Part shown: positions 22,236 to 34,256 of the stretch, piece by piece | How the letters are laid out: each line of letters opens with the position of its first letter | How positions within the stretch are numbered: position 1 is the first letter of the stretch | From: Hydrangea macrophylla | Taxonomy: Eukaryota; Streptophyta; Magnoliopsida; Cornales; Hydrangeaceae | Direction: 5' to 3' | Assembly (NCBI GenBank): GCA_033977485.1 | Contig: CM066982.1 | Coordinates: 34,264,218-34,328,217, forward strand | Length of the DNA stretch: 64,000 nt | Position numbers and translations under genes: made by a program | The notes under the pieces: model-generated | Seen by the model: the letters and a program-made list of their open reading frames with translations, nothing else | Told to the model about the DNA's origin: nothing | The model's database searches: none

Positions 22236-22841
22236 AGGACACTTTTTATCAAAATTTGTTTGGACATGATTCAGAATTCATCCAGGATATTCAGTAGTCG
22301 TCCGAGATACAGATAACACCTATAAGCCTCAAACTCAGAAGAAAGACTTCGACAAGACTCTGAGAATCATCCAAGATATAGATAGCATACTTATCTTTAG
22401 ACATATTCAACTGTGAGAATGAGGCGTTGCATCCCTTGTATTAGATTTTGCATCTAGGGAACCTTTGAGGATGATTCCTCTAGCACGTGCGCATTCACTT
22501 TTTCATACTACATCAGCATCTTAGGATAGGATCATTTTCATATGTGTTTTTTGTCTCCTCGCATGCTTGAACTACTCCCTGGTCTGATTCCTGGAAAGGA
22601 TACATAGGCAGCTCCAGCAGAGCACGACCAGCAATAGCTTAGATTTAGCCGCCTCTGCCTAGCATTGCATTGCATTCTTGTATTCGTGATTTCTTGATTT
22701 TCGTAGATTTTGAATTTCTTTATTTTTGCAGATTTTTGTTTTTCCTAAAACCTCTCAGTATGTTTATTGGGTGCCTTATAGCTTTGGCTCTCACTTGCAG
22801 TTCACGTTGTTCACAACAAGCTCTGCCAAAGAGGGGCAAAC
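22236..22841 (+). other. Tat-like 3' non-coding region and purine tract
   Basis: No gene. GGATACATAGGCAGCTCCAG at 22598-22617 resembles the block at 3479-3492 on the other strand. A purine-rich GCCAAAGAGGGGCAAAC at about 22825-22841 lies directly before a TGAAGACACCC start, consistent with a polypurine tract and the first bases of a 3' LTR. Confidence 0.45.
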
Positions 22842-25800
22842 TGAAGACACCCAATTTTGACCACACTAATAGGATTTAGGGTGGACAGAGTCTTGGAGGA
22901 TTTGATGATGAACAGTACCCTGTGGAAGGTACTGGATTCCACACAATCGAAAGATCGAATTTTGAAAAGTGACTTTTTCATGCATAAATCCCAATTTTGT
23001 CAAAATCGTCTCTCAAAATTCATATTCACTCAGGGTGATATGAACACGAAGTGTTCTAAATGCCATATTCTAGGTATCTAGAGATTCAATTTCAAAGAAA
23101 AGTTCGAAATCGACGCACAATTAAAGTAATTTTGGAAAAGAAGTCGTTTGATTTCACAAAGACGACGAAAGTTTCGGAAGACTTTCGGACTTCAATTGAA
23201 TTTAAATTTGTATTTCAACACTTCCTGGAATATTTTTATACTGAAATTCAACTCGATAGCTTTTCAACGGTATATAAATGAACGATTTTGGACACCAAAA
23301 AGTATTTTTACAAAAATCTGGAAAAGCAGTGCACCTAATATTTTAAACAGGGCTTGTGGGCAACTAGAGGAGGAAGAAAAGCAGGTAACGGGTCCCATTT
23401 ATGGGGTGGCGGGTGCCACCTAAGCTGCCACCTATATAGTGCCCCCTCCATCAAGCTTTTTGAGATCCAGACCCTTCTAGAAGCCTCCCACCACGAGGAA
23501 ATTGCCTAAAAACTGCGTTTAGGCACCGAAATGGCCATTTTAACCCTTTTCTGATCTCTGAAAATCCTATTTTAACCTTGAAACTTAAGAGTTAAGTTTT
23601 CAAAACTCTATACATAGATCCATATGAGATCATCTTTCACACACAAGTACATATAGAGGAGAATATATAGAAGAGAGAAGTACATACAAGTGAATATACT
23701 TGCAAAATACTTTCAATTTAAGAGAGATTTCTATAGAGATGAAGTGAATTATGAAATAAAACTTTCTAAACTAATCTCAAGATAATTAGATTAGATGAAT
23801 TAGACATCAATTTCTTCCCTCAACTTCAATGGATGAGTGCTTGAAGAGCTTGAAGAACACTTGAAGAAAAAGACTCTTCAATTCAACTTTAATTGCATAA
23901 TTGAGAATTTTCCCAGAGGTAGACATCATAATTCATTTCTACTTCTTACTTTTATATATTGATCTATAAGACTTGGATCTAGTTTAGTTTTATTTTCTTT
24001 GTTAGAACACTAATCTTCTTCCTCTCTTGTTCTTCACACACTCACATGGCTAGATCCAAATCTCTTTGATTTTATTGATAATTCTCAAATTAGAGATTGA
24101 TTTTCACTTTGGTTTTCAATTTTGATTTCATTCTTCTATTCAATTTAGATCCATGCATACATGATTATACATATGTATCTATTTTGAATTCTATGATGGT
24201 TTGGAAGTATGATCTATGAGAAGGATGATTCATATGTTCATACCTATCTCTTGATTATTCCTACTATCTAGAATTCCTATTGAATTTCATCTCCAATAGG
24301 ATATTTATAAGTCCCTTTGATCCATGATCTATGAGTTTGATCTCAAAATAAGCTTCAACCATCACCTAAGATGTTTTTCTCACACTTTAAAATGAACTAG
24401 ATCAAATTCAGCAAAACAGACTGGTTTTGTCCATAAGATTTGATTCACCAAAACCCATAGTTTGATGGATTTCAAATTTTTTGGGTAAACTTTGATGAAT
24501 TAGCTTTCATTCAATCCATTTTGAGAACCTCTAGGATCCATATGCTATTTTTAGAAATTGTTAAGAAATCGATTGACAGATTTGATCACAGTCTCTTTGT
24601 GCTTGAATTTTAGAAACTCTATAATAGTTATCGATATTTCGCTTTTTGGGGATGATTCCTAACTCATGTATCTATATGCCAATGTAAAATCGTGAGCATA
24701 TTATCGAGTTAAGATCGTTTCTCTAAGCGTTTGAAGTTGATACAACTATTCTGGAATTTTCTAGATTTAACTACAATCATGATTATGTATACAAAATGGT
24801 CATACCTTGATCATTCAACAACAATTGATGAATAAAACTTGATTTAGAAGTCATCTAGGATAAATTGATGAGAGATCAAAAGCTTAGATTAACTTGGTTA
24901 ACATGATTCATGAACTTCTATTATGTTTTGTATTCCTTTGTCAAGTGATACCAAAATTCAGAATAACAGAGTCTGTTTAAAACAACTTTTCAAAAACCTT
25001 AAGGTCACAACATGTCCATGGGATTATTTTTATCATAAACTACAATGAAATAGCTTTCCTTTGACACCAAATAGAGCTTCATGTGATTTTTATAGAATTA
25101 ATTATGATATTTACAAGAACAGTGGATAGTCCTGGTCCACTGTTCCCAAAACTCTTATTTCTCTAACTTCAAAAATGGTAAAGATGTTCTACTTTTTGGA
25201 AAAGTTCCCTAAGACATGTATCTAACTTTCCCTAGAAGGATTTTAACCCAGCTCATATTTAAGACCACTTTTGATAGGATTCATTAGAGGTTGCTGTATC
25301 TGGAAATTTGATTGATGACATATTTTCCTTGTTTATCATGCATATCATTTGTTTGCTTGTAATTTTGCAATTCTTGAGTGTTTTTTGGTGTCTTAGTGCA
25401 GATAATATAATGTCGTGGATCCGGACTTCGATTTGTGGGTTTGCCCTTCCTGTGGCTTAGTGCCCATGTATCATGTACTATCTCTATCATTTCTCTTAGA
25501 ATTTTTCTAGGTTTACAACTTTATTTTCAATGACACATTTCCTTTATGATAGTCCTCGTTTATATGCTTATATGTTAGAGACATCTTATCTAGGATTGTT
25601 GCATGATTACATTACACGTTTCCTTCCTTTTTTTTGCTTTTTGCGACTCCGCTTGAGTCAACCCAATGTAAGTCTTCTTGTTCCCTCTTGCATATCATGA
25701 TATGTTTCCTTTACTTGCATCGGTCTCGAACGGGACTAGCCACTGTAAGTATACCTCTCTCTTGTATTGCATGTGTATCCGATTTCTACTTGATTTAATC

Positions 25801-26070
25801 TCTTGACAGGATTTTCCTTAGATGTTCCTTTTTTGACATATATATATATATCATCTAGTATGTTTAAGGAAACAACACCAATTATGAATTAAGAACAGGG
25901 ATATTTGAATCAAGGCCTACTGTTCGGTAGGGTGAGGAGGGGGTGCTTTAGTCCTGCTGGGGCTCCTTCCCCTCTCGGACTAAGACCTCCGAACCTAGTT
26001 TCTAGTAATGAAGGGCGAGTAACCTTATTCAATTTTGGGCAAGTCAAACATGGGTTTCCTAATTCCCGAT
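22842..26070 (+). repeat. Probable long LTR of a Tat-like element, split by element D
   Basis: It begins TGAAGACACCCAATTTTGAC after the purine tract, close to the TGTAGACACCCCATTTTGTC start of the element F LTR. No gene is visible over 3.2 kb. Phrases such as 'tcgaaatcgacgcacaa...gaagtcgtttgatttc' and 'ttcaacggtatataaatg' are typical of such LTRs. At 26070 element D interrupts; the sequence resumes at 39664 with a GCGACTC motif that could be a primer-binding site. The far end is therefore not proven and no partner LTR is present. Confidence 0.4.
25860..26070 (+). repeat. Duplicated segment, copy 1 (left part)
   Basis: GAAACAACACCAATTATGAA through AATTCCCGAT matches 40131-40318. The right part of copy 1 resumes at 39669 after element D. 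Copy 2 has no insertion and therefore shows the empty site of element D (AATTCCGGATAAAATTAGAT). Confidence 0.85.
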
Positions 26071-27372
26071 TGATCGAGAGAGAAAAAATCCTAATTATAT
26101 GCCTTAATTCGCATTTGTTAGTACCTTTTTATCCTATTTTTGTTTATTTTTACTTCGTTTTCTGTTTTCTGTCAAGATTTGGAAGAAATCAAGTATACCA
26201 GGCTAAACAGGGTGAAAAAGCATAAGCAAAGAAGCTGAAAAAAAAACACATCGTGCGCGCGGCCCGCTCGCACGAAATACCAGAAATCGCTCGCGCAACT
26301 TTCCAATATCGCGCTCGCGCGACCTATGCAAAAATGGAACTTGCGTATTTCACTCTACTGATGATTCCTACGCGAAAGAAACTGCCTAATTACGTCCAGA
26401 TTGCAAAATAAAGTAGTTTTAGTGCGAATTGGATTAGGAAAGCTTCCAAAACTTGTTGTAAAATCTATATATGCCCTATTTTACTTCAATTAAAGGTTTG
26501 GTAATTGTTATACACACAATATACAACCACACTTTCAGCTATTGAAGGGAGGAAAGCAAGGAGAAGAAGAAGAAGACCAAGGATTTCCATGGCCTCCTCC
26601 ATCAACCTCTTGTCGTTCATCAATTCTATGGCTAACTAAACCTAGATCTAGGGTTTCAATGAAACCCTAGCCAAGTAATAGGGAGTTTTTTATGCTTTTC
26701 TTTTAGATTTATTATGTATGGATGATGATTGCATGTTTAGAGGATTTTAATAATAAAATCGAACTTCTATGAATTAAATCATTATTTTCAAAGTTTATTC
26801 TTGTCTTAGATCTATTTTGACTGTGATGTGCCCAATGAGATCTATATTTGTTGTGCTTGTATAGATTATTTACATGTAATGGTGCATAATTGAATTGTGC
26901 TATCAAGTATCCGAATAGTCCATGCCTAGGTTAGACGGATTATGTCACAACCCTAGTTTAGTGTGGGATAATTCGTGCTAACCGAAGATGGATTATGTTG
27001 GTGCTTGAACCATAGTAATTTTCTTGATGGAGGAATTGGGCTTGTAGCTACAATTCCCCATTATCATCCAACTTAATAGGCTAAAGTAATTCATAAATAT
27101 TCCCATTATGAAGCTAGTGGTGGATTTGCAATCCTAGGTTCCCTTCAAATATCTTTAAAACAACTTTAATTACTTTCATAGTTTAGATTTATTTCATTGT
27201 TCTTAGTATAATTAAATTCAAAATCAAAATCCGTTTTCATAATTAATTAGATTTAGGTTTTAAAATTAAAGCACTGTAGTATTTCAATCTCTGTGGGTTC
27301 GACCTTTACTTCCAAACTGCAAATCTTTAGAAAAGTAAAGTATACTTTTATATCTTGATTCTGACAAGATCA
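26071..27372 (+). repeat. 5' LTR of element D
   Basis: TGATCGAGAG...GACAAGATCA. It holds a CpG-dense cluster of CTCGCGC-type palindromes (26250-26325), a TATA-like CTATATATG near 26465 and the phrase CCTAGATCTAGGGTTTCAAT near 26640. Confidence 0.95.
26464..26473 (+). promoter_or_regulatory. TATA-like box in element D LTR
   Basis: TCTATATATG lies about 140 bases upstream of the CTAGATCTAGGGTTTC block; the 3' LTR copy reads CTATATATACC near 38758-38768. It is the best TATA candidate in the LTR, but no start site can be seen. Confidence 0.45.
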
Positions 27373-27377
27373 ATTTT

Positions 27378-27395
27378 TGGCGCCGTTGTCGGGGA
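27378..27395 (+). other. Primer-binding site of element D
   Basis: TGGCGCCGTTGTCGGGGA, five bases after the LTR end, differs at one base from the perfect complement of the 3' end of plant tRNA-Asp (GTC). This primer is typical of Athila elements. Confidence 0.9.
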
Positions 27396-27872
27396 TTGCA
27401 AATTACTACCTTTAGTTTTAGAATCTTAGTTTAATTAATTCGTAAATATTAGATTAGGTTTTCTTTTTCTTATTTTTCGTTTTATTTTGAGTCACTAACT
27501 TTTCTTTTTATTTTGTAGTTTCTCGAGTCATCAAATTCTAACGTTTTCGGGAGGAATAGCTTAGCACATCAAAGGAGCTTACGCGAAAAAAAAAACATAA
27601 ATAAAATAAAATAAATTGCTTCTTTTGAAACTCGCTTTAAACCACTATAAGTCAGGGCGTTGTGATGCACTATTTGCATTAGTTTAGGGTTAATTGCACT
27701 GCATTAGCTAGGACACCCAGGGCGCTGGGAATTGACGTGGTCACTGCATTACAGGATAATTTACATGCATCACAATAGTTGAATGCTTGTTATCTTAGTT
27801 GCGTGATTGCTATTTGTTTTTTTATTTATTATTTGAGTCAGTTTTTGTTTTTAGTTTATTTTCTTTTAGTTT

Positions 27873-28147
27873 ATGTTTGGTACACGCTCAAGTAAACCGG
27901 AATTAAAACCTTACGATCTTGAACTTGAACGTACATTAAGAGTTAACAAGCATTCAAACATAACTTCTAGAACTAGGTTAAACATAGACGACGAATTAAC
28001 TCCGAAACCATCGTCGTTGTTTGAGTCCGAAATACGTAGTACCCTTAAGAACCTAAAGAAACCACGCTTTATTAACATAAAACCTATTCCAATGGCCTAC
28101 GGCAAAAACAACGTAAATAACGGAAATAATCCTAATATACCTCCACC
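27873..28147 (+). pseudogene. Element D gag, N-terminal part
   Basis: The ATG at 27873 opens MFGTRSSKPELKPYDLELER and runs to AYGKNNVNNGNNPNIPP, where the hAT element starts. The frame is clean up to that point and joins the text after the hAT at 33180 as PPPPLLKDYFIPM when one CCTCCACC copy is removed. The first 90 residues are low in recognised features: basic, with Asn-rich linker. Confidence 0.8.
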
Positions 28148-28345
28148 TAGGGGTGTAAGGAAAACCGAAAAAACCGAACCAACCGACCGAACCGACTGGT
28201 TTGGTTCGGTTCGGTTCGGTTTTGCCTCTGCTTCGGTCGGTTTCGGTTTTAGAAAAATGATAATTCAGTTTTCGGTTCGGTTTCGGTTTTCCCTACAATT
28301 ACACCGTCACCGAACCAAACCGAACCGAAGTTACACAATGCATAT
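28148..28345 (+). repeat. hAT left end: TIR and GGTTCGG subterminal cluster
   Basis: Ten or more copies of GGTTCGG or its complement CCGAACC, plus CGGTCGGTTTCGG variants, on both strands. The matching right-end cluster is at 33036-33171. Confidence 0.9.
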
Positions 28346-28429
28346 AATAAATATTTATAAGTAGTAAGCAACCACTAGTATATAAGGAAAGTTAGAAAAC
28401 AAAACAACCCTAATATTCCTCACTTTCAG

Positions 28430-29942
28430 TTTTGTTTTCACTCTTCAGTGTCTTCACCGAAGAAGAGTCTTCAGACTCTTCACAAACCCACACCCCCACG
28501 CCGCCCCTGATAGAGCCACCACCACTTTACCAGACCACCACGCCGCCACTGAAAGGCCACTATCACTACCAGACCACCACTCCACCACGCCGCCGCTGTT
28601 CCTCACCACGCCGCCGCGATTTCCTCTCCACACCGCCGGTCCGTCGCTGTTTCCTCACCACGCTTGCCGCTGGAATATCACCTCCGCCACTGAAGTAAGT
28701 CTTCAATCTTCAGTCCTTACTTCGTACTTCCTTGGATCTAGTCATTTTTTTGTTAACAGTAGATCTAGAGATCTAGGTGCTACTCTTTTCCATTGTTCTT
28801 AACTTTTTCTGAGAATTTGAGATGGATCTATCATCTAGGCATCTAAACAATATATATATATATATATATGTTTGTTAACAGTAGATGTAGATCTAGTTGC
28901 TATTTGCTAATCTTTTTCCATTGTTCTTGTTGGATTTGGGATTGTTGATATTTGCTAGCTGCAAATTTTTTTTTCCATTGTTCTTGTTGAGAATATTTTT
29001 TTTTGCTAAGAATCTGTAGATCTAGATTGTTCTTTCTTGGTTTAGACTCTGTCACTCTATAGTATATACTAGTTGCAATTTTTTTTTGTTTATAGATTGT
29101 TGATATTATAGATTGTAATTAATAGTAGCATTTTTTTATTTTTTATTCTATTTACAGTAGATCTATTCCCCCTTTCTTGGTTTATAGTAGCCATGTTTAT
29201 TCATATAATCTTGTAGCACAAAGGAAAAACTAATGCTCCTTTAGTCCTTTTGTTTATGTAACAGTAGATCTAGATTTTTTTAATATTTGAAATTGGATAA
29301 TAATTATACTTCTTTCTTTGTTAATTAACATTAGATCTAGCGTATTTTAGGGTTATTAAAAAATCAAATCAAAAATATAAATCAAATGATACTTTGGATT
29401 GTTTGGTTGCAAGTAAAACATTCACTCTGGAATACTATAAACCAAAAAAAAAACTCTGGATTGATGCTTCTTTACTTGTTGCATACATACATAATGTGTT
29501 TGTTTACATATACCAACACATATATTACTGTAAGTAATGCTATCTATATTCACTGTAATCATTGATACTATACACTCAATTCATTTATTTAGATTGGCTT
29601 TGAATTTTTTTTTTTTTAAGTAATCATTCTCTTATCTGTTTTATGATGCCATGAGGATGTGTTTTACTTTCATGGAACCAGTTACAAATAATTTTTGTAT
29701 CTTAATATGGATAATGGATAATGCGATGAGGATGCTCACCCGTTGGAACATATTTATTTTCTTTGTGGAGTTCGGTGGTTTTCATTCTCTACAAATATTT
29801 TTATGTGTTATACACGCAACGCGTGTGCTTGACCGCCAGTAGGTTATTATAGTAATGATGCTTCTTTGCTCGTTTATTTGTTACACATTTATTGATAGAT
29901 CTAGATCATTTAAAGTATTGATGCTTCTTTGCTTATTGCAGG
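28430..29942 (+). promoter_or_regulatory. Probable hAT 5' untranslated exon and intron
   Basis: A CDS-free stretch of 1.5 kb. A C-rich exon-like segment at about 28430-28692 ends GAA at a GTAAGT donor (28693-28698), and the next good acceptor, TTGCAG, lies at 29936-29941, one base before the transposase ATG. Introns in the 5' leader are common in plant transposase genes. The intron is T-rich with repeats of AGATCTAG (for example 28758, 29268, 29331) and a TA microsatellite at 28849-28868. Inferred from splice-site sequences only. Confidence 0.45.
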
Positions 29943-32201
29943 ATGGAAGGTACGGTAAACCAACCCCCAAAGGATGCGCCTAATTGCAATGAACGTGAAG
30001 GTCTCCCGCCACTTCCCCCCAAGGTTAGTGGTAAGAAAAGATCGTATGTTTGGGACCATTTCACTGAGGTTAAGAGTGAGGACCCTAATGCTAAGCGTAG
30101 GGCTCTATGTAATTATTGTGGCACAGGTTACGCATGCGAGTCTAAAGCAAATGGGACAACGTCAATGAAAACTCATTTAGAAACACAATGTAAGAAAAAT
30201 CCTCATAGGAAGATGGATACGACCCAAACCACTTTGGGTTTTACACCTAGTCCACAAGGATCTAGCAGTGGTGGGTCACTTGTATCGGTTTCTTTTTGTG
30301 CAGAGGATATTAAAGAATCTTTAGCAGAAATGGTAGTAATTGATGAGTTGCCTTTTAAATTTGTAGAGAATGAGGGTTTTAGGAAATTTATGTTAAAAGC
30401 ATGTCCCAAATTTTCTAAAATCCCCTCACGAATAACCATTGCTAAAGAATGTAAAAAAGTGTTCTTAAGAGAGAAGAAAAGGCTGAAAAGTGCGCTTAGA
30501 GGGCAAAGGGTTTGTCTTACCACTGACACTTGGACATCCTTGCAAAATTTAAACTATATGTCTTTGACTGCACACTATATTAATACTGATTGGCATATAC
30601 AGAAAAAAGTTCTGAACTTTTGTATGGTGGAAAGTCATAAGGGTGATACACTTGGTAAGGTTATTGAAATGTGTTTACTTGAGTGGGGAATAGATAAGTT
30701 GCTTACAGTGACTGTCAATAATGCAAGTTCAAATAATGGGTTAATAAATTTTTTGAAAAGGAAGATGAAGAGTAGGAAGGGCACAATACTAGAACATGAG
30801 TACATGCATATGAGATGTTGTGCTCATATCTTGAATCTCATAGTTCGTGATGGATTGAAAGATATTGATGACTCAATATTGAAAGTTAGAAATGCGGTAA
30901 AATACGTGAAATCCTCTCCACAAAGGTGGAAAATATTTCAATTGTGTGCCGAGAAGGAAAAGATTGCATCTAAAAGTGGTGTATCTTTAGATGTGGCAAC
31001 TAGGTGGAATTCTACTTACATGATGTTGGAGAAGGCGGAAAAGTTTCAAAAATGTTTTGAACGGCTAGAGGAGGAAGACAACAACTTTGTATCATTTGTT
31101 AGTGGGGGGGAGAGTGTTAATGTTGGTGAGGATGACGGTAGTGGTAAGAGAGGAAGTGTTAGACTTTTGGGTCCTCCTTTTAATGATGATTGGGAGAATA
31201 TAAGATTGCTTGTAAAATTTTGAAATTTTTTTACGATGCTACTTTACGTTTTTCGGGGTCTAACCATGTCACGTGCAATTCATTTGCTATGGACTTGGTA
31301 ACAATTCAAGATACCATTGAAATGGAATGTAGTAAAGGGGATGTATCTTTGAGAACCATGGCACAAAATATGAAAAGAAAATTTGACAAGTATTGGGGGA
31401 ACTTTGATACTATGAATCCGTTGTTGTATGTTGGATTAGTTCTTGATCCTCGTTATAAATTGCGCTATGTTGAGTATATCTTTGAGTCATTCTATGATAC
31501 AAAAATGACTATTGAATTGACACAAAAAGTGAAGGATATACTTACATCTTTGTATCAATTTCATGAAAGGGAGGCAGGAGGTGGTGGAGCACAAGAGACA
31601 GGTGGTTGTCAAATAGTGGAGGGTGGATTTAGTAAGGAGGATACGGATTTGAGGACATTAAGGAAAATAGAGTTTAAGAGACGCTTAATGGAAGCGGAAA
31701 CTCTAGAAAACAAATCAGAGGTGGAAAGGTATCTAATAGAGAGTTGCGAAGATGATTCAAATGGATTTGATATATTAAATTGGTGGAAAGTTAACTCTAT
31801 TAGATATAAACTGCTTTCTAGGGTTGCCCGAGATGTGCTTGCAATTCCTGTTTCAACCGTAGCTTCCGAATCCGTGTTTAGCACGGCGGGTCGTGTTATT
31901 GATTCATACCGTACTTCATTGGCTCCAAAGGTGGCTGAGGCCCTTATTTGTACACAAATTTGGCTTCGCTCTTCATCCGCTCCTATTAAGCTTACGCCGT
32001 CAATCGATGATATCGATGAGTTTGACAAGTTCGCCTCAGGTATAAGTTTTAGTTTTTATGCATTCAACTCTTTGAATAAGATATCATATATGTATTCTTT
32101 GTAATGTAGTTTTTTTTTTTCTTCAACTTTTTTTTGTAGAATTTATGGATGAGTCAAGCACGTTGGACTCCACACCCACGGTTATTGAGGACGATGATTG
32201 A
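29943..32201 (+). pseudogene. hAT transposase, BED-finger RICESLEEPER-type, frameshifted
   Basis: The ATG at 29943 follows a splice acceptor. Residues about 33-85 form a BED zinc finger (YVWDHFTEV, CNYC, HLETQC). Next come a helical hAT region with LTTDTWTS (first acidic residue present), then TVNNASSNNG where family members usually have DNAS: the second acidic residue is Asn here. The frame breaks near 31215 in an AAAATTTTGAAATTTTTTT run and continues one frame over from 31190 with GLVLDPRYKL and the C-terminal hAT dimerisation domain (ARDVLAIPVSTVASESVFST, then GRVIDSYRTSLAPK). A last intron at 32040-32139 (GT-AG) leads to an acidic final exon ending IEDDD at 32201. Total about 710 residues, normal for the family. 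The break may be a sequencing or real one-base indel in a homopolymer. Confidence 0.9.
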
Positions 32202-33171
32202 CAATGAAAGTAGTAGAGGACAAAGTTCAAGTGGAGCATGTTGTTAGTTTAAAGATTTAGACTATTAATTTGGAGAGTTATTATGTACTAATTATGTTTG
32301 TGTTGAATATGCGATTGTTGTTCGGATTGGTTTGTGCTTGTAATTTTTTTTTTGAGAAGCTAGTTTGGGGACTTAGACTTATATAATGAGGTCACAAGTA
32401 AATTGCTTATTGCTTATTTCATAGTTCATGCCCATTGCTTGGGTTAGCTATTCCCATTGCTTGGGTTAGTATTTTTTGCTTTGCACAGGTCACTTTACAC
32501 ACACACCCAGAATGCAGATTCTATATATGTATACTATGCCATTGCTATTTTTTTTTTTTTTGAAAAGCTAGTTTGGGGACTTAAGACTTATATAATGAGG
32601 TCACAGGTAAATTGCTTATTGCTTATTTCATGGGTCATGCCCATTGCTTGGGTTAGTTATTTATTGCTCTAGCACAGGTCAATTGCTTATTGCTATGTCA
32701 TTGCTTATTTCACAGGTCATTCCCATTGCTTTGGGTTAAGCTATTTAGCCTATTTATTACTATATATGCAAATTTGCTTGTTAGTTGTTGCTATATCAGA
32801 CTTATCAGAGCATATATTTAAATTAGGCCCAAATAATTCAAAGAGTGATAATTGACCCAATCAACTATTGGAATTGATAAGCCCAATCAAATAGTCAAAA
32901 TTGGCCCAATCAAAGTTTAAAAAGAATGACAATTGGCCCAATGAAACCTTAAAAAAGAGTAAAAAAAAATGGCCCAAAAGGGCCAAAACTAATCTGCTAG
33001 GCCCAGCCCAACAAAAATCTGTATCATAACAAATGACCTCACAAAAACCGAAACCGACTGAAACCGAACCGATTGGTCTGGTTCAGTTTGGTTCGGTTCG
33101 GTGGCATAGTTCGGTCTGTTTCGGTGTTAGGTGCTCTCATAACCGACCGAACCGAACCGAATACACCCCTA
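32202..33171 (+). repeat. hAT 3' region: direct repeats, CCCAAT cluster and right TIR
   Basis: No gene. A unit of about 210 bases (GAAAAGCTAGTTTGGGGACT ... CATTGCTTGGGTTAG) occurs at about 32355-32470 and again at 32560-32660, then partially to 32740. At 32820-33000 TTGGCCCAAT/GACCCAAT recurs six or more times at roughly 30-base steps. The subterminal CCGAAC cluster and right TIR close the element. Confidence 0.7.
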
Positions 33172-33179
33172 CCTCCACC

Positions 33180-34256
33180 TCCTCTGCTTAAAGATTATTT
33201 TATTCCTATGACTTACACACCACAGGCTGGTATCGAATTACCAGAGGCGACGGCATCTCACTTTGAGATAAAGTCATCTACCATCTCGCTACTTCCTTCT
33301 TTCCATGGCCGTATAAATGAAGACCCTTATCAGCGCTTAGGGGATTTCCAAGATATATGCTCCACTTTAAAAATCCAACATTTCACTGATGATGAATTAA
33401 AACTACGTCTCTTCCCATTCTCTTTAAAGGATAAAGTGAAGTATTGGCTTCAATCACGTGAGCCAAACACAGTTAAAACTTGGGAAGCCTTACACAACGC
33501 ATTTTTACAAAAGTTTTCCCAATCACAAGAACTAATCAGATAAGAAAATCTATAACTAATTTTGTAATGCAAGATGGGGAAACACTTTATGACACATGGG
33601 AGAAATTTAAAGAATTATTACGTTCCTGTCCACATCATCAGGTTCCTAAGTGGCAGTTGGTACAGGTCTTTTACGAGGGACTTATTCCCTCAGTCCGTAA
33701 TACCGACGATGCCGTTTGTGCAGGTACTTTCCTACACAAAAGCGCCGACGAGGCATGGAAAATTTTTGAAGCATTAAGCGAGAACTCGATGCATCAGGCT
33801 GTGTCGGTACGTTCTGAGGGGTATCATCTGCAACCCAAATGTGAGGTAAAGTTTGAGTCAAGTCACTCAATAGAATTTCAGGCACTATCTAAAAAACTTG
33901 ATCGACTTTTAACAATGAACCAAACGACAGCCCCACCCGCTCATGAAGTATGTGCATTATGTTCCAATCCGTCACATTCTATCCTTGCTTGTCCATCGGC
34001 AAGTCAATTTCCAAAATTTGTGGAGCAACACATTAATTCTATTCAACAATACCCATGAAATAATTATAATTCGACTACTAATAATCTGGACGCGCTATGG
34101 AGAAACCATCCTAACTTCTCGTGGAAAAATAATAATAATAATCCTAATGAGGCGACTAATTTTCCTAATACATATCGACCTCAGTTTCAACCTAATCAAT
34201 ACCAACAACCGCCTCCTAATCCGAACCCTCCAAGGGTTAACGTTTTTGAAGAAAAG
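33180..34256 (+). pseudogene. Element D gag, central and C-terminal part
   Basis: After the hAT the frame reads LLKDYFIPM, ISLLPSFHGRINEDPYQRL, LRLFPFSLKDKVKYWLQSRE and TWEALHNAFLQKFSQ, the Retrotrans_gag core of Athila-like elements. A frameshift near 33540 is followed by ETLYDTWEKFKELLRSCPHH and LVQVFYEGL, then a zinc knuckle CALCSNPSHSILAC (C-x2-C-x4-H-x4-C) near 33950-34000. A single TGA at 34056-34058 interrupts; the same frame goes on through an Asn/Gln/Pro-rich linker to the protease. Only two lesions in about 370 codons suggest recent decay. It is related to the gag at 53949. Confidence 0.85.

Larger units (their letters stand above)
28148..33171 (+). mobile_element. hAT transposon inserted in element D gag
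   Basis: 5024 bp. Terminal inverted repeats TAGGGGTGTA and TACACCCCTA. The 8-base target duplication CCTCCACC is perfect (28140-28147 and 33172-33179), as expected for hAT. Both ends carry clusters of CCGAAC/GTTCGG hexamers, the usual subterminal transposase-binding pattern. The single transposase gene lies at 29943-32201 on the plus strand with a probable 5' untranslated exon. The transposase has a frameshift and a substituted acidic residue, so the copy is probably immobile without help. Confidence 0.95.

Noticed and set aside
28432..28698. Proline-rich 88-residue ORF in the hAT element
   Set aside because: It ends at a good splice donor and lies in the probable 5' untranslated exon; composition-driven.
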